Notes: generated by a model not told the origin, from the sequence alone. A stretch of 64,000 nucleotides of DNA from Aquipuribacter sp051216895 (GCF_051216895.1 NZ_JBPKAO010000001.1:527523-591522), one strand, 5' to 3'; shown: positions 44,715-54,014, numbered from the stretch's first letter. Program-made: numbers and translations.

Positions 44715-44846
44715 CGGGGACCGCGCCGGGGACGAGGGGTCGCTCGGACCGGCGGGGGGCAGCCGTCCCGCGTCCCGGGAGCGACGACACCGGAGCCCGG
44801 ACGCTCGTGCGACCCGGTGGAAGGGTTCGAGAACCCGGCCGCTCGC

Positions 44847-45644
44847 TCAACCGAGCTGCACGAGCCGGTCGAGGTCGTCGACGGGCAGGTCGCCGTCGAC
44901 GGTCGCCGTCACCTGCATCTGGTCCAGGCGCAGCGCTCCGCCGTAGCTGGACATGAACGCCGTGTCCGCCGCGTCGCGGCCGGTGGCGATCCGGACCAGG
45001 GACTGCCTCGGGGCCAGCAACGTGGCGTCCACGACGTGCCAGGCGCCCTCGACGAGGGCCTCGACCACCGCGTGGAAGTCCATCGGGTCGAGCCCGGGGG
45101 CGTAGACCGACACCAGCCGGGCGGGGACGTCGCGGGACCGCAGCAGGGCCAGCGTCAGGTGGGCGTAGTCGCGGCAGACGCCGGCCCCGGCCAGCAGGGT
45201 GTCGACGGCGCCGTCGGTCACCCGGCTGCTGCCCGGCACGTAGGCCAGCCGGCCCCCCACCCAGGCCGCGACCTCGCGCACGAGCGTCGCGGGGTCGGTG
45301 CTGCCCCGCAGCTCGGCGGCGGCCACGGCCGCGAGGGTGTCGGACTGCGCGTAGCGGCTGGGGCGCAGGTAGGCGGTCCGGTCCAGGGGCTGCACCGTCA
45401 CGGGCTCGGCCTGCCCGCGGACCTCGGCCCGGTACGACACCTGCAACCGCCCCGCCCCGGGCTCGACGACGTGCAGCCGGCCGCCGACGTCGGTGGCCAG
45501 CTCGGTCACCTCGACCGGGGCGCCGTCCAGGGTGACCTCCAGCACCTCGCCCGCGGGTGGGGCGCCGGCCACGGCCACCTGCAGCTCGACGGTGGACGGG
45601 GCGAGCACCTGGGCGGTCAGGGTGCTGGTGACGGTACGGAGCAT
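44847..45644 (-). CDS. Transglutaminase-like cysteine peptidase-fold protein
   Basis: 265 residues. The N-terminal half is a beta-rich 'bacterial transglutaminase N-terminal' type region. The catalytic triad positions are in 'GAGVCRDYAHL' (Cys), 'DFHAVVEA' (His) and 'HVVDATLL' (Asp). The ending 'RDAADTAFMSSYGGALRLDQ' is common in this actinobacterial group. Such proteins may be proteases or transglutaminases. It is divergent from a second transglutaminase-like gene 71 bases away, so the pair probably works together. Confidence 0.88.
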   Translation of the reverse strand: MLRTVTSTLTAQVLAPSTVELQVAVAGAPPAGEVLEVTLDGAPVEVTELATDVGGRLHVVEPGAGRLQVSYRAEVRGQAEPVTVQPLDRTAYLRPSRYAQSDTLAAVAAAELRGSTDPATLVREVAAWVGGRLAYVPGSSRVTDGAVDTLLAGAGVCRDYAHLTLALLRSRDVPARLVSVYAPGLDPMDFHAVVEALVEGAWHVVDATLLAPRQSLVRIATGRDAADTAFMSSYGGALRLDQMQVTATVDGDLPVDDLDRLVQLG

Positions 45645-45715
45645 GGGAGAAGTCTGACGGGTCCGAGGAGCGGTTCGGGCCTGCGTCGGGTGCCGCGGCA
45701 GGGCAGGCTGTACCG

Positions 45716-46603
45716 ATGACCACGAACGGCGACGCCCCGCCGCCCGTGGGGCCGCAGCGCTACCGGCTCGACCAGTCCTTCCGCTACGACTACGACGCCC
45801 CGGTGCTGTCCCTGCTGCACCGGCTCGTCGTGGTGCCGCCCCGACGCCACGGCGACCAGCACCTGCGCCTGGGGGCGCTGCAGGTGGCGGACCCCAGCGC
45901 CCAGGTCGAGTGGACCGGGGACGAGCACGGCAACCGCGTCGGGCTGGTGCGCCTGGCGGTGGTGCCGGAGTCGGTGCACATGCACGTGTCGGTCGTGGTC
46001 GAGCGCGGCGGGGAGGTCGAACCGCTCGAGGTCGGGCTGCTGGGGGATCCGCGGATGCTCGAGCCGAGCCTCAAGACAGGCCCCGACCGGGCCATCAGCC
46101 GGCTCGCCCGTGAGCTGGTGGGCCGCGAGGACGACGCGCTGGCCGCCGCCGACCGGGTCTGCGAGGCGGTCAAGGAGCTGGTCCGCTACGAGAAGGGAAC
46201 GACCACGGTGGCGACCACCGCGGCCGAGGCGCTGGCCGGCGGCGTCGGGGTCTGCCAGGACCAGACCCACGTGATGCTGTCGGTGCTGCGCGTCGCCGGC
46301 ATCCCCTGCCGCTACGTGTCCGGGCACCTGGTCGGTCAGGGCGGCACCCATGCCTGGGTGGAGGTGCTGGTGCCGCACGCACGCGGGGCCAGGGCGGTCG
46401 CGTTCGACCCCACCCACGCCCGCCGGGCCCACGACGGCTACGTGACGGTGGCGGTGGGCCGCGACTACGTCGACGTGCCGCCCACGTCGGGCTGGTACTC
46501 CGGGGACGCCCGCGGCACGCTGTCGGGGCGACGGGAGCTGGTCCGCGAGGACCTCCCCGCCGCGGCGGCCGAGGCACCGCCGGAGCAGCGACGCACCGCC
46601 TGA
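45716..46603 (+). CDS. Transglutaminase-like protein with Bact_transglu_N domain
   Basis: 295 residues. The N-terminal domain ('RLDQSFRYDYDAPVLSLLHR') is the Bact_transglu_N beta-sandwich. The catalytic domain has Cys in 'GVCQDQTHVML', His in 'GGTHAWVEVL' and Asp in 'AFDPTHARR', and 'VAVGRDYVDVPP' follows, typical of the group. The function is usually unknown; in some bacteria such genes lie with circularly permuted ATP-grasp and alpha-E proteins, which are not present here. Divergent from the paralogue at 44847. Confidence 0.9.
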   Translation: MTTNGDAPPPVGPQRYRLDQSFRYDYDAPVLSLLHRLVVVPPRRHGDQHLRLGALQVADPSAQVEWTGDEHGNRVGLVRLAVVPESVHMHVSVVVERGGEVEPLEVGLLGDPRMLEPSLKTGPDRAISRLARELVGREDDALAAADRVCEAVKELVRYEKGTTTVATTAAEALAGGVGVCQDQTHVMLSVLRVAGIPCRYVSGHLVGQGGTHAWVEVLVPHARGARAVAFDPTHARRAHDGYVTVAVGRDYVDVPPTSGWYSGDARGTLSGRRELVREDLPAAAAEAPPEQRRTA

Positions 46604-46631
46604 GCCTCGCATCGCCCGCCGACGGCCGGGC

Positions 46632-47480
46632 TCAGACCTCGACGACGTCGAACGTGCGCGACGGGTTCACGAGCTCGTCCTGGGCGCTGATCAGAAGGAT
46701 CTCCCGCGACCCGGCCTCCTCGGTGCGGGCGAGCAGCCCGAACACCGACGCCGTCGCCGCGCCGAGCGCCTCCGCCGCGGAGCCGGTGCGCAGCCAGTGG
46801 GCCAGGAACAGCCCGGCGGTCGCGTCCCCGGCGCCGTTCACCGACAGGCCGAGGCGCGGCGTGCGGACCAGCCAGTGCCGCCCGCCCTCGGAGGCGAGCA
46901 GGTCCACGGCGTCGTCGGGGGTGTCGTCGGTGACCAGCGACGTGGTCAGGACCACCCGAGGCCCCCGGGCCTGCACCGCGGCGACCGCGTCCTTGACCTG
47001 GGCCAGGGTGCGGGTCTCGGTGCCGGCCAGCAGGTCCAGCTCGAAGTGGTTGGGGGTGACGAGGTCGGCGCGCGGCAGGGCGACGTCGCGCATGAGCTCC
47101 GGCACCCCCGGACGCACGAACACCCCGCGCCCCACGTCGCCCATCACGGGGTCGCAGCAGTACACGGCGTCGGGGTTGGCGGCCTTGACCCGCGTCACGG
47201 CGGCCAGCACGGCGTGGCCGATGTCGGCCGAGCCCAGGTAGCCGGACAGGACGGCGGTGGCCGTGCCGAGCACGCCCCGGTCGTCGATGCCCTGGACCAG
47301 CTCGTCGATGGACTCGCCGTCGTAGATCCGGCCCTTCCAGTCCCCGTACCCGGTGTGGTTGGAGAACTGCACGGTGTGGATCGGCCAGACCTCGGTGCCC
47401 AGGCGCTGCAGGGCGAAGACGGCCGAGGAGTTGCCGACGTGCCCGTAGGCGACGTGGGACTGGATCGAGAGGACGCTCAC
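46632..47480 (-). CDS. pdxY: Pyridoxal kinase
   Basis: 282 residues from GTG 47480, ribokinase superfamily. 'SVLSIQSHVAYGHVGNSSA' is the PdxY N-terminal signature, with 'FSNHTGYGDWKGR', 'CDPVMGD', 'VTPNHFELDLL' and the catalytic-site 'GLSVNGAGDATAGLFLA' (anion hole and Asp). It phosphorylates pyridoxal to pyridoxal 5'-phosphate in the salvage pathway. It is convergent with the transglutaminase-like gene and divergent from the broken VOC gene. Confidence 0.94.
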   Translation of the reverse strand: MSVLSIQSHVAYGHVGNSSAVFALQRLGTEVWPIHTVQFSNHTGYGDWKGRIYDGESIDELVQGIDDRGVLGTATAVLSGYLGSADIGHAVLAAVTRVKAANPDAVYCCDPVMGDVGRGVFVRPGVPELMRDVALPRADLVTPNHFELDLLAGTETRTLAQVKDAVAAVQARGPRVVLTTSLVTDDTPDDAVDLLASEGGRHWLVRTPRLGLSVNGAGDATAGLFLAHWLRTGSAAEALGAATASVFGLLARTEEAGSREILLISAQDELVNPSRTFDVVEV

Positions 47481-47572
47481 GGGGCCAGGCTACGGCGGCG
47501 ACGCCCAGCGCCCGCCCGCCGTCGACCCGCGCTGTCGGACCCGGCGACCACCATCGCCGCAGGAGGTGCACG

Positions 47573-47701
47573 ATGACGTTCCCCACGATCCGGCAGGTGG
47601 TGCTCGACACCACCGACCCCCGCGGCCTGGCCGAGTTCTACCGGCAGCTGTTCGGCCTCGCCTACCGGCCGGGTGACGAGCCACCCGCGGGTCGGGGCCC
47701 A
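47573..47701 (+). pseudogene. VOC (glyoxalase) family protein, 3' truncated
   Basis: A good ribosome site (AGGAGG) and ATG lead to a normal VOC N-terminus, 'TIRQVVLDTTDPRGLAEFYRQLFGL', continuing 'AYRPGDEPPAGRG'. Relatives continue for about 80 more residues, but here the sequence passes into the 3' end of the opposite-strand cydC gene (stop at 47720). The remaining open frame is only cydC antisense. The gene has lost its 3' two thirds; the deletion joint is within about 20 bases of the cydC stop. Confidence 0.75.
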
Positions 47702-47719
47702 GCTCGCGGGCTGCTCTCC

Positions 47720-49465
47720 TCAGCGGACGCTTCCGAGCACCTCCCCGTCAGGCACGTCAGGGTCGGTCGCCGTCGCCGGCACCACCCGGCCGTCCGCCAG
47801 GCTCACCACCTCGTCGACCAGGTCCGCCGCCAGCCCCAGGTGGTGGGTGATGAGCACGACCGTCCGCCCCCCGGCTGCGGTCAGCAGGTCCGCGACCAGC
47901 GCGTCCGCGGTGGCGGGGTCGACGTTGGCCGTCGGCTCGTCGAGGACCAGGACAGGCACGTCGGCCAGCAGGGCGCGGGCCACCGCGAGTCGCTGCCGCT
48001 GGCCGCCCGAGACCAGGTCGCCGCGCTCACCGACCCAGGTGTCCAGGCCCTGCGGCAGGTCGCGGACCCAGCCCGCCAGGCCGACGCGGCCCAGCACCTC
48101 GTGCAGCTGCCCGTCGTCGGCGGCCGGACGAGCCAGGCGCAGGTTCTCCCGCACGGTGGAGTCGAAGACGTGCGCGTCCTGCGCAGCCAGGCCCACCACG
48201 CGGCGCACGTCGTCGCCGTGCATGCCCCGGACGTCCACCCCGTCCAGCGTGTAGGTCCCGCCGCGGACGTCGACGAAGCGCAGCAGCACCGAGGCGAGCG
48301 TCGTCTTGCCCGAGCCGCTCGGTCCCAGGAGCGCGACGCGCCGTCCGGGGGGCAGGTCCAGGTCCACGCCGCGCAGGGCGTCCGGGGCGTCCGGCGCGGC
48401 CCCGGGCCAGCGGGCGACGACACCGCTCAGCCGGACGTGCGGCGGACCGGCCGTCGGGTCCGGCGCCGGGACCCCCGCGCCGGTCGGCTCGGGCACCGGG
48501 ACGGGGGCGTCGAGCACCTCCAGCAGGCGTGCGCCGGACACGCGGACCCTCCGCAGCGACGACAGGGCCGGGGGCAGCAGGTGCACGGCCTCGAACGCCG
48601 CCAGCGGCACCAGGACGACCGCGGCGAGCCAGACCGCGTCCAGCGAACCGGTGGTGACGGCGGGCACGCCGACCAGCAGGGTGCCCCACACCGCGAGCCC
48701 GGACCCCAGCGCCGCCAGCCCGGCGCCCAGCCCGGTCGCCGCGGCGGTCGCGCGGGCCGCCGCCGTGAGCTCGGCGTCGGTGGCCTCGACCCGCCGCAGC
48801 CGGGAGGTGGCCTCACCGGTGACGACCAGGTCGGGCAGGGCGTCGAGCAGCTCGACCACCTGCGCCTGCAGGCGGCCGCGCAGCCCGGCCAGCTCCCGGT
48901 CCGCGCGACGGGCGGCCCAGGCGGTGGCGGCGGGCACGGCCACCATGGACGTGAGGAGGGCGAGCGCGAGGACGGCGCCGGCCGTGGGCAGCAGGGTGCC
49001 GACGAGCAGTACCGACGCCGCACCCGCGACGGCGGCGGTCAGCACCGGGCCGACCACCCGCAGCGGCAGGTCCTGCATGGTGTCGACGTCGTCCACGAGG
49101 CGCGCGAGCAGGTCGCCGCGACGGAACGCGGGCAGCCCGGCCGGGGCCAGCGGCTCCAGCGCGGTGTGCACCCGGACCCGCAGCGTGGCGAGCATCCGGA
49201 AGGCGGCGTCGTGCGACGCCAGCCGCTCCAGGTACCGGGCCAGCGCGCGGGTGAGCGCGAACGCGCGGACGCCGACCACGGCGAAGGTCAGCGTGAGGAC
49301 GGGCGGCTGCTCGGCGGCCCGCGAGATCAGCCAGGCCGCGCACGCCATCAGGGCGACGGCGCTGCCCAGCGCCAGGGAGCCCCAGACGACGCCGACGGTG
49401 AGGCGACCGGTGTCGGGGGAGGCCACCCGCAGCAGCCGTCGCAGGTCGACCGCGCCGTCGCTCAC
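47720..49465 (-). CDS. cydC: CydC, thiol reductant ABC exporter subunit
   Basis: 581 residues from GTG 49465. An ABC half-transporter with six membrane helices in about the first 310 residues and a nucleotide-binding domain with Walker A 'GPSGSGKTT', signature 'VSGGQRQRLAVARALL', Walker B 'VLVLDEP' and switch His in 'VVLITHHLGLAADLV'. With CydD it exports cysteine/glutathione-type thiols and is needed to assemble cytochrome bd. The GTG overlaps the cydD stop, so its translation may depend on ribosomes finishing cydD, which is frameshifted here. Confidence 0.93.
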   Translation of the reverse strand: MSDGAVDLRRLLRVASPDTGRLTVGVVWGSLALGSAVALMACAAWLISRAAEQPPVLTLTFAVVGVRAFALTRALARYLERLASHDAAFRMLATLRVRVHTALEPLAPAGLPAFRRGDLLARLVDDVDTMQDLPLRVVGPVLTAAVAGAASVLLVGTLLPTAGAVLALALLTSMVAVPAATAWAARRADRELAGLRGRLQAQVVELLDALPDLVVTGEATSRLRRVEATDAELTAAARATAAATGLGAGLAALGSGLAVWGTLLVGVPAVTTGSLDAVWLAAVVLVPLAAFEAVHLLPPALSSLRRVRVSGARLLEVLDAPVPVPEPTGAGVPAPDPTAGPPHVRLSGVVARWPGAAPDAPDALRGVDLDLPPGRRVALLGPSGSGKTTLASVLLRFVDVRGGTYTLDGVDVRGMHGDDVRRVVGLAAQDAHVFDSTVRENLRLARPAADDGQLHEVLGRVGLAGWVRDLPQGLDTWVGERGDLVSGGQRQRLAVARALLADVPVLVLDEPTANVDPATADALVADLLTAAGGRTVVLITHHLGLAADLVDEVVSLADGRVVPATATDPDVPDGEVLGSVR

Positions 49466-51188
49466 GCCGTCACCAGCCGGTCGCCGACCTCGACCACGAC
49501 GTCGGCCGTCTCCAGCAGGGCGCCGCGGTGGGCGACCAGCAGCACGCACCGGTCGCCGGCCAGCTCGCGCAGCGACGCCGCGACCCGCGCCTCGGTGCCC
49601 GCGTCCAGGTGCGAGGTCGGCTCGTCCAGCAGGAGCAGGCCCGCACCGAGGACCTCGGCCCGGCAGAACGCCCGGGCCAGCCCGACGCGCTGCCGCTGCC
49701 CGGCCGACAGCCCCACGCCGCCCTCACCCAGGGGCAGGTCGGGGTCCAGCTCCTCGGCGGCGGCCAGGCCCAGCGCGCGGGCGACCTGGGCGTCGGACGC
49801 CTCGGGGCAGCCCAGCCTGACGTTGTCGGCCACGGTCCCGGTCAGCAGGGCCGGTCGCTGCGGGCACCAGGCCACCTGCCGGCGCCAACCGGCCGGGTCG
49901 GCCTCACGCAGGTCGTCCGGGCCCAGCAGGACCCGGCCCTGCTCGGGCTCGACCAGCCCGAGCACGACGGCCAGCAGCGAGGACTTGCCCCCACCGCTGG
50001 GTCCCACGAGCGCGGTGACGACCCCGGGACGGACGTCGACGTCCGTCGGGCCCAGGACCTGTCCCCGGCCGGGGTAGGCCACCGCGACGCCCTCCAGGTG
50101 CAGGCCCACGGTGCCGACCGGCGAGAGCTCCGTCACCGTCCCCCGGGGCGGCACGGGGGTGTCGAGCACGTCGAGCACCCGCGTGCTGGCCGCCACGCCC
50201 TCCGCGGCCGCGTGGTAGCTCGCGCCCACCTGGCGCAGCGGCAGGTAGGCCTCGGGGGCCAGCAGCAGGACCACCAGCGCGGTGGCGAGCGGCAGCTCCC
50301 CGGCCTGCAGGCGCAGCCCGACGGAGACCGCGACGAGCGCCACGGACAGCGTGGCCGCCAGCTCGAGCACGAACGCGGACAGGAACGACACCCGGAGCAC
50401 CTTCATGGTGCGCAGGCGGTAGTCGTCGGTGACGTCGGCGATGCGGCCGGCCTGCGCGGCCCCGCGGCCGAACACCCGCAGCGTGGCCAGCCCGGCGACC
50501 ACGGCGAGGAAGTGGTACCCCAGCCGTTCCAGGGGCGACCACGTCGAGGAAGTGGTGCCCCAGCCGTTCCAGGGGCGACCACGTCGAGGAAGTGGTGCCC
50601 CAGCCGTTCCAGGGCCTGCCACTGCCGGCGCTGCGCCACCTGGGTCGTCATCCCGACCAGGGCGAGGAAGAACGGGATCAGCGGCAGGGTGACCAGCACC
50701 ACGACCGCCGACAGGGGGTCGGCCCAGGCCATGGTCACCAGCACCGCGGTCGGCACCAGGACGGTGAGGACGAGCTGGGGCAGGTACCGCGCGAAGTAGC
50801 CGTCGAGGGCGTCGACCCCACGGGCCGCGACCTGGGCGAGCTCACCGCTGGCCTGCCCGCCCAGCCAACCCGGGCCGAGGGCGACGACGTGGCGCAGCAG
50901 GGCCGAGCGCAGCTGGGAGCGCACCTGGGCCGACGCGCGCGCCGAGGCCACGTCCTGCGCCCAGAGCAGCACGGCCCGCAGCGCCACGACACCCAGGAGC
51001 ACCGTGAGCAGACCGCTGACGTCGCCCAGGTCCGCCCGGCCCAGGACCACCGGGGCGAGCACGTGGGCGAGCACGACCGCCTGGGCCAGGACGGTCCCGG
51101 CCAGCAGGGTCCCGATCACCACCGTCAGGGCGAGGAACCCCCCGGTGGCCCGGGCCCGGCGCAGCAGCCGGGGGTCGAACGGCCTCAC
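49462..51188 (-). pseudogene. cydD: CydD, thiol reductant ABC exporter subunit, frameshifted by a 40-bp tandem repeat
   Basis: Two frames share one gene. From GTG 51188 (overlapping the cydB stop) the frame encodes the membrane domain up to 'QWQALERLGHHFLDVVA'. The rest ('LERLGYHFLAVVAGLATLRVFG' in pieces, then Walker A 'GPSGGGKSS', 'LSAGQRQRVGLARA' and 'LLLLDEP') is in another frame. The break lies in a 40-bp unit present nearly three times (50505-50614). Removing two units (80 bases) leaves 1647 bases, a single 548-codon CydD of ordinary length. As written, the protein stops making sense at the repeat. A sequencing or assembly error and a true slippage mutation are both possible. Confidence 0.85.
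50505..50614. repeat. 40-bp tandem repeat, ~2.75 copies, inside cydD
   Basis: Period 40. The two copies nearest the cydD 5' end are identical where they overlap; the copy at 50505-50540 differs by one base (A at 50517, making Tyr in place of His) and diverges at its outer edge. Each unit would code 'LERLGHHFLDVVA' plus one extra base, so every added copy shifts the frame by one and three added copies would restore it. Confidence 0.95.
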
Positions 51189-52273
51189 GGGGCGGAGTCC
51201 GCCCCCGACCGCAGGGCCCACCGGCCGCCGCGCCCCTGGGCCGGGACGAACGACGGCGGGGCGGCGGGAAGCCGGTGCGCCGGTGGGATGGCGTCGCGAC
51301 CGACGCGGGCCCGGAACACCCAGTACGTCCAGCCCTGGTACGCCAGCACCACGGGCAGGGACAGCAGCGCGACCCACGTCATGATCGTCAGCGTGTAGGT
51401 GGTCGACGACGCGTTCTCGATGGTGAGGCTGTAGGCGGGGTCGGTCGTCGAGGGCATGACGTCGGGGAACAGCGCGACGAACAGCGAGGCCACCGCGAGC
51501 AGGATCGTGGCCCCGCTGAGCACGAACGCCGCGCGCTCCCGAGCGGTGACCACGGCGCCGAGGGCCAGCACGAAGGCCAGCGCCGCGGCCACGCTGACCA
51601 CCCCGGAGGCCGTCGAGCCGAAGGCCAGCGTGGTCCACGCCAGGAACGCGACGGCCAGCACGGCGGCCACGAGACCGATCTTCCAGGCCAGGGCGCGGGC
51701 CCGGTCGCGGATCTCGCCGTGGGTCTTCAGGGACAGGAACACCGCACCGTGGGTGAGGAACAGGGTGAACGTCACCAGGCCGCCCAGCAGCCCGTACGGG
51801 TTGAGCAGCGTGAAGATTGTGCCGGTGAAGTTGGCCTCGGCGTCGATCGGCACCCCGCGGACGATGTTCGCGAACGCCACGCCCCACAGCACGGACGGGA
51901 GCACCGAGCCGACGACGATGGCGACGTCCCACCGACGCCGCCAGCTGACCGAGTCGACCTTGCCGCGGTACTCGAAGGCCACCCCGCGACCGATCAGGGC
52001 CAGCAGGATCAGCAGCAGCGGCAGGTAGAAGCCGCTGAACAGCGTCGCGTACCACTCGGGGAAGGCGGCGAACATGGCCGCCCCGGCCACGATCAGCCAG
52101 GTCTCGTTGGCGTCCCAGACGGGGCCGATCGTGTTGATCATGACCCGGCGGTCGGTCTCGTCCCGGCCCAGCACGGGCAGCAGGGCGCCGACCCCGAAGT
52201 CGAACCCCTCCAGGAAGAAGTAGCCGGCGAACAGGACCGCGACGGCCAGGAACCAGAACTCGGGCAACGACAT
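51185..52273 (-). CDS. cydB: Cytochrome bd ubiquinol/menaquinol oxidase subunit II
   Basis: 362 residues with eight or nine membrane helices. N-terminal 'FWFLAVAVLFAGYFFLEGFDFGVG' (in pieces), 'GPVWDANETWLIVAG' and 'FSGFYLPLLLIL' are CydB signatures. A Pro/Arg-rich cytoplasmic tail of ~35 residues follows the last helix. Together with CydA it forms the high-affinity terminal oxidase. ATG 52273 lies 24 bases after the cydA stop, with a GAGG ribosome site; its stop overlaps the cydD start. Confidence 0.96.
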   Translation of the reverse strand: MSLPEFWFLAVAVLFAGYFFLEGFDFGVGALLPVLGRDETDRRVMINTIGPVWDANETWLIVAGAAMFAAFPEWYATLFSGFYLPLLLILLALIGRGVAFEYRGKVDSVSWRRRWDVAIVVGSVLPSVLWGVAFANIVRGVPIDAEANFTGTIFTLLNPYGLLGGLVTFTLFLTHGAVFLSLKTHGEIRDRARALAWKIGLVAAVLAVAFLAWTTLAFGSTASGVVSVAAALAFVLALGAVVTARERAAFVLSGATILLAVASLFVALFPDVMPSTTDPAYSLTIENASSTTYTLTIMTWVALLSLPVVLAYQGWTYWVFRARVGRDAIPPAHRLPAAPPSFVPAQGRGGRWALRSGADSAP

Positions 52274-52297
52274 GGTGGTCTCCTCGGACTCGTCGGG

Positions 52298-53746
52298 TCA
52301 GTACGCGAAGGCCTGGGGGCGGCGGGCCCCCGGGATGCGCGGGGTCGTGTCGTCGGAGCCGTCGTCGTCCTGCTCGTGGCCGTCCTGCTCGGCGCCGTCG
52401 AGCACCGGGGGCCCGGCCTTGGCGTAGCGGGCCAGCAGCACGAACTCGACGACCGCGAGCCCGGCGTAGACCAGCGTGAAGGCGGTCAGCGAGGTGAGCA
52501 CGGCCCAGCCCGGCACGTTGGGCGAGACGCCGTCCCGGGTCAGCTGCTCGCCGAAGACGATCCAGGGCTGACGGCCCATCTCGGTGAACACCCAGCCGAA
52601 CAACGAGCCGAGCAGGGGCAGCGGCATGGTCCACAGCGCCACCGTCCAGAACAGCGGCGAGTCCGGGATGCGGCCGCGGCGGGTCAGCCACAGGCCGACC
52701 GCGGACAGCGCCACCGTCACCATGCCCAGGCCGATCATCAGCCGGAACGACCAGTAGGTGACCGGGACGAGCGGCACGTACGAGCCGGGCCCGTACTGCT
52801 CCTCGTACAACGCCTGGATGTCGTTGATGCCCTCGACCTCGCCGTCCCAGCTGCCGGTGGCCATGAACGACAGGAGGTTGGGCACCCGCAGGCTCCAGAG
52901 CTCCTCCGACCCGTCGAGGCTGCCGATCGTGAACAGCGAGAACGACGCGCCCTCCTGGGTGTCGTACTGGGCCTCGGCGGCGGCCATCTTCATGGGCTGC
53001 ACGTCGGTCATCACCTTGGCCAGCGCGTCGCCGGAGACGGTCAGGCCGAGGCCGGCGACGAGCGCGGTCACCATGGCCATCCGCAGCGAGGTCCGCATCA
53101 GGGGCTTCTCGTTGCGCCGGGCCAGGTGCCACGACGCGACGGCGATGACCAGGGCGGAGGCGACCAGGTAGCAGGCGAAGATCGTGTGGGGCCAGGTGAC
53201 CAGCGCCACGGGGTTGAGCAGGACCGCGCCGAAGTCGGTCAGCTCGGCCCGGCCGCGCTCGGTGTTGATGGTGTAGCCCACCGGGTTCTGCATCCAGGCG
53301 TTGGCGGCCAGGATGAACCACGCCGACAGCGAGGTCCCGATGGCGACCAGCCAGATGCTGGCCAGGTGGACCAGCTTGGGCAACCGGTCCCAGCCGAAGA
53401 TCCACACCCCCAGGAACGTGGCCTCCAGGAAGAACGCGAGCATCCCCTCCATGGCCAGCGGGGCCCCGAACACGTCACCGACGAAGCGGGAGTAGTCGCT
53501 CCAGTTCATGCCGAACTGGAACTCCTGGACGATCCCCGTCACCACGCCCATGGCGAAGTTGATGAGGAACAGCTTCCCCCAGAACTTGGTCATCCGGAGG
53601 TACTTGTCGTCCCCGGTGCGCACCCACAAGGTCTGCATGACGGCGACCAGGCCGGACAGGCCGATCGTCAGCGGGACGAAGATGAAGTGGTAGAGCGTCG
53701 TCGCTCCGAACTGCATCCGAGCCAGCAGCAGCGGGTCGAGTTCCAT
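52298..53746 (-). CDS. cydA: Cytochrome bd ubiquinol/menaquinol oxidase subunit I
   Basis: 482 residues. Haem ligands: His20 in 'LYHFIFVP' (b595) and His187 in 'TWPHTIFA' (b558), with Glu100 and Glu108 of the proton path in 'AMEGMLAFFLEATFLG'. 'GRQPWIVFGE' follows the short quinol-binding loop, so this is the short-Q-loop type usual in Gram-positives. A Gln/Asp-rich C-terminal tail is present. It reduces O2 to water at low O2. First gene of cydABDC, with two Rex-type operators 146-206 bases upstream. Confidence 0.96.
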   Translation of the reverse strand: MELDPLLLARMQFGATTLYHFIFVPLTIGLSGLVAVMQTLWVRTGDDKYLRMTKFWGKLFLINFAMGVVTGIVQEFQFGMNWSDYSRFVGDVFGAPLAMEGMLAFFLEATFLGVWIFGWDRLPKLVHLASIWLVAIGTSLSAWFILAANAWMQNPVGYTINTERGRAELTDFGAVLLNPVALVTWPHTIFACYLVASALVIAVASWHLARRNEKPLMRTSLRMAMVTALVAGLGLTVSGDALAKVMTDVQPMKMAAAEAQYDTQEGASFSLFTIGSLDGSEELWSLRVPNLLSFMATGSWDGEVEGINDIQALYEEQYGPGSYVPLVPVTYWSFRLMIGLGMVTVALSAVGLWLTRRGRIPDSPLFWTVALWTMPLPLLGSLFGWVFTEMGRQPWIVFGEQLTRDGVSPNVPGWAVLTSLTAFTLVYAGLAVVEFVLLARYAKAGPPVLDGAEQDGHEQDDDGSDDTTPRIPGARRPQAFAY

Positions 53747-53891
53747 CCGTAGGCCTCCGTGGTGTTCGTGCGGGACGCCTACGACGCACCGCCCGGAACC
53801 GTCTCCGGGCGACCGCGGCCGTCCTCAGCAGGAGCGTGCCGCCACCGGCCGAGGTACGCCCGGGACCAAGGGCCCGGGTGCGGGCGCGGCC

Positions 53892-53909
53892 TTGTGAACC
53901 TGTTCACAA
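53892..53909. promoter_or_regulatory. Rex operator 1 upstream of cydA
   Basis: TTGTGAACCTGTTCACAA is an 18-bp near-perfect palindrome matching the actinobacterial Rex operator pattern (TTGTGAA-n-TTCACAA). In Streptomyces the redox sensor Rex represses the cyd operon until NADH rises, so it should make this operon respond to the NADH/NAD+ ratio. Confidence 0.85.
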
Positions 53910-53934
53910 GGCCCGGAGGTGAGGGTACCGCTGC

Positions 53935-53952
53935 TTGTGCACGCGTTCACAA
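53935..53952. promoter_or_regulatory. Rex operator 2 upstream of cydA
   Basis: TTGTGCACGCGTTCACAA is a second Rex-type box, with one asymmetric base (C for A in the left arm). Its centre is 43 bases from that of box 1, close to four helical turns, so two Rex dimers could bind on the same face. It also lies about 60-80 bases upstream of the divergent DksA/TraR-like gene. Confidence 0.8.
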
Positions 53953-54014
53953 GCGGTCCGCCGTCGGTCGGTCGCGGGCTTGCCGACCACCGGGTGGAGG
54001 GGCACGCTGCGGGG

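Noticed and set aside
44822..44840. tRNA T-arm-like GGGTTCGAGAACCC
   Set aside because: No matching acceptor stem, D-arm or anticodon stem is found upstream, so it is a chance hairpin or a small fragment at most.
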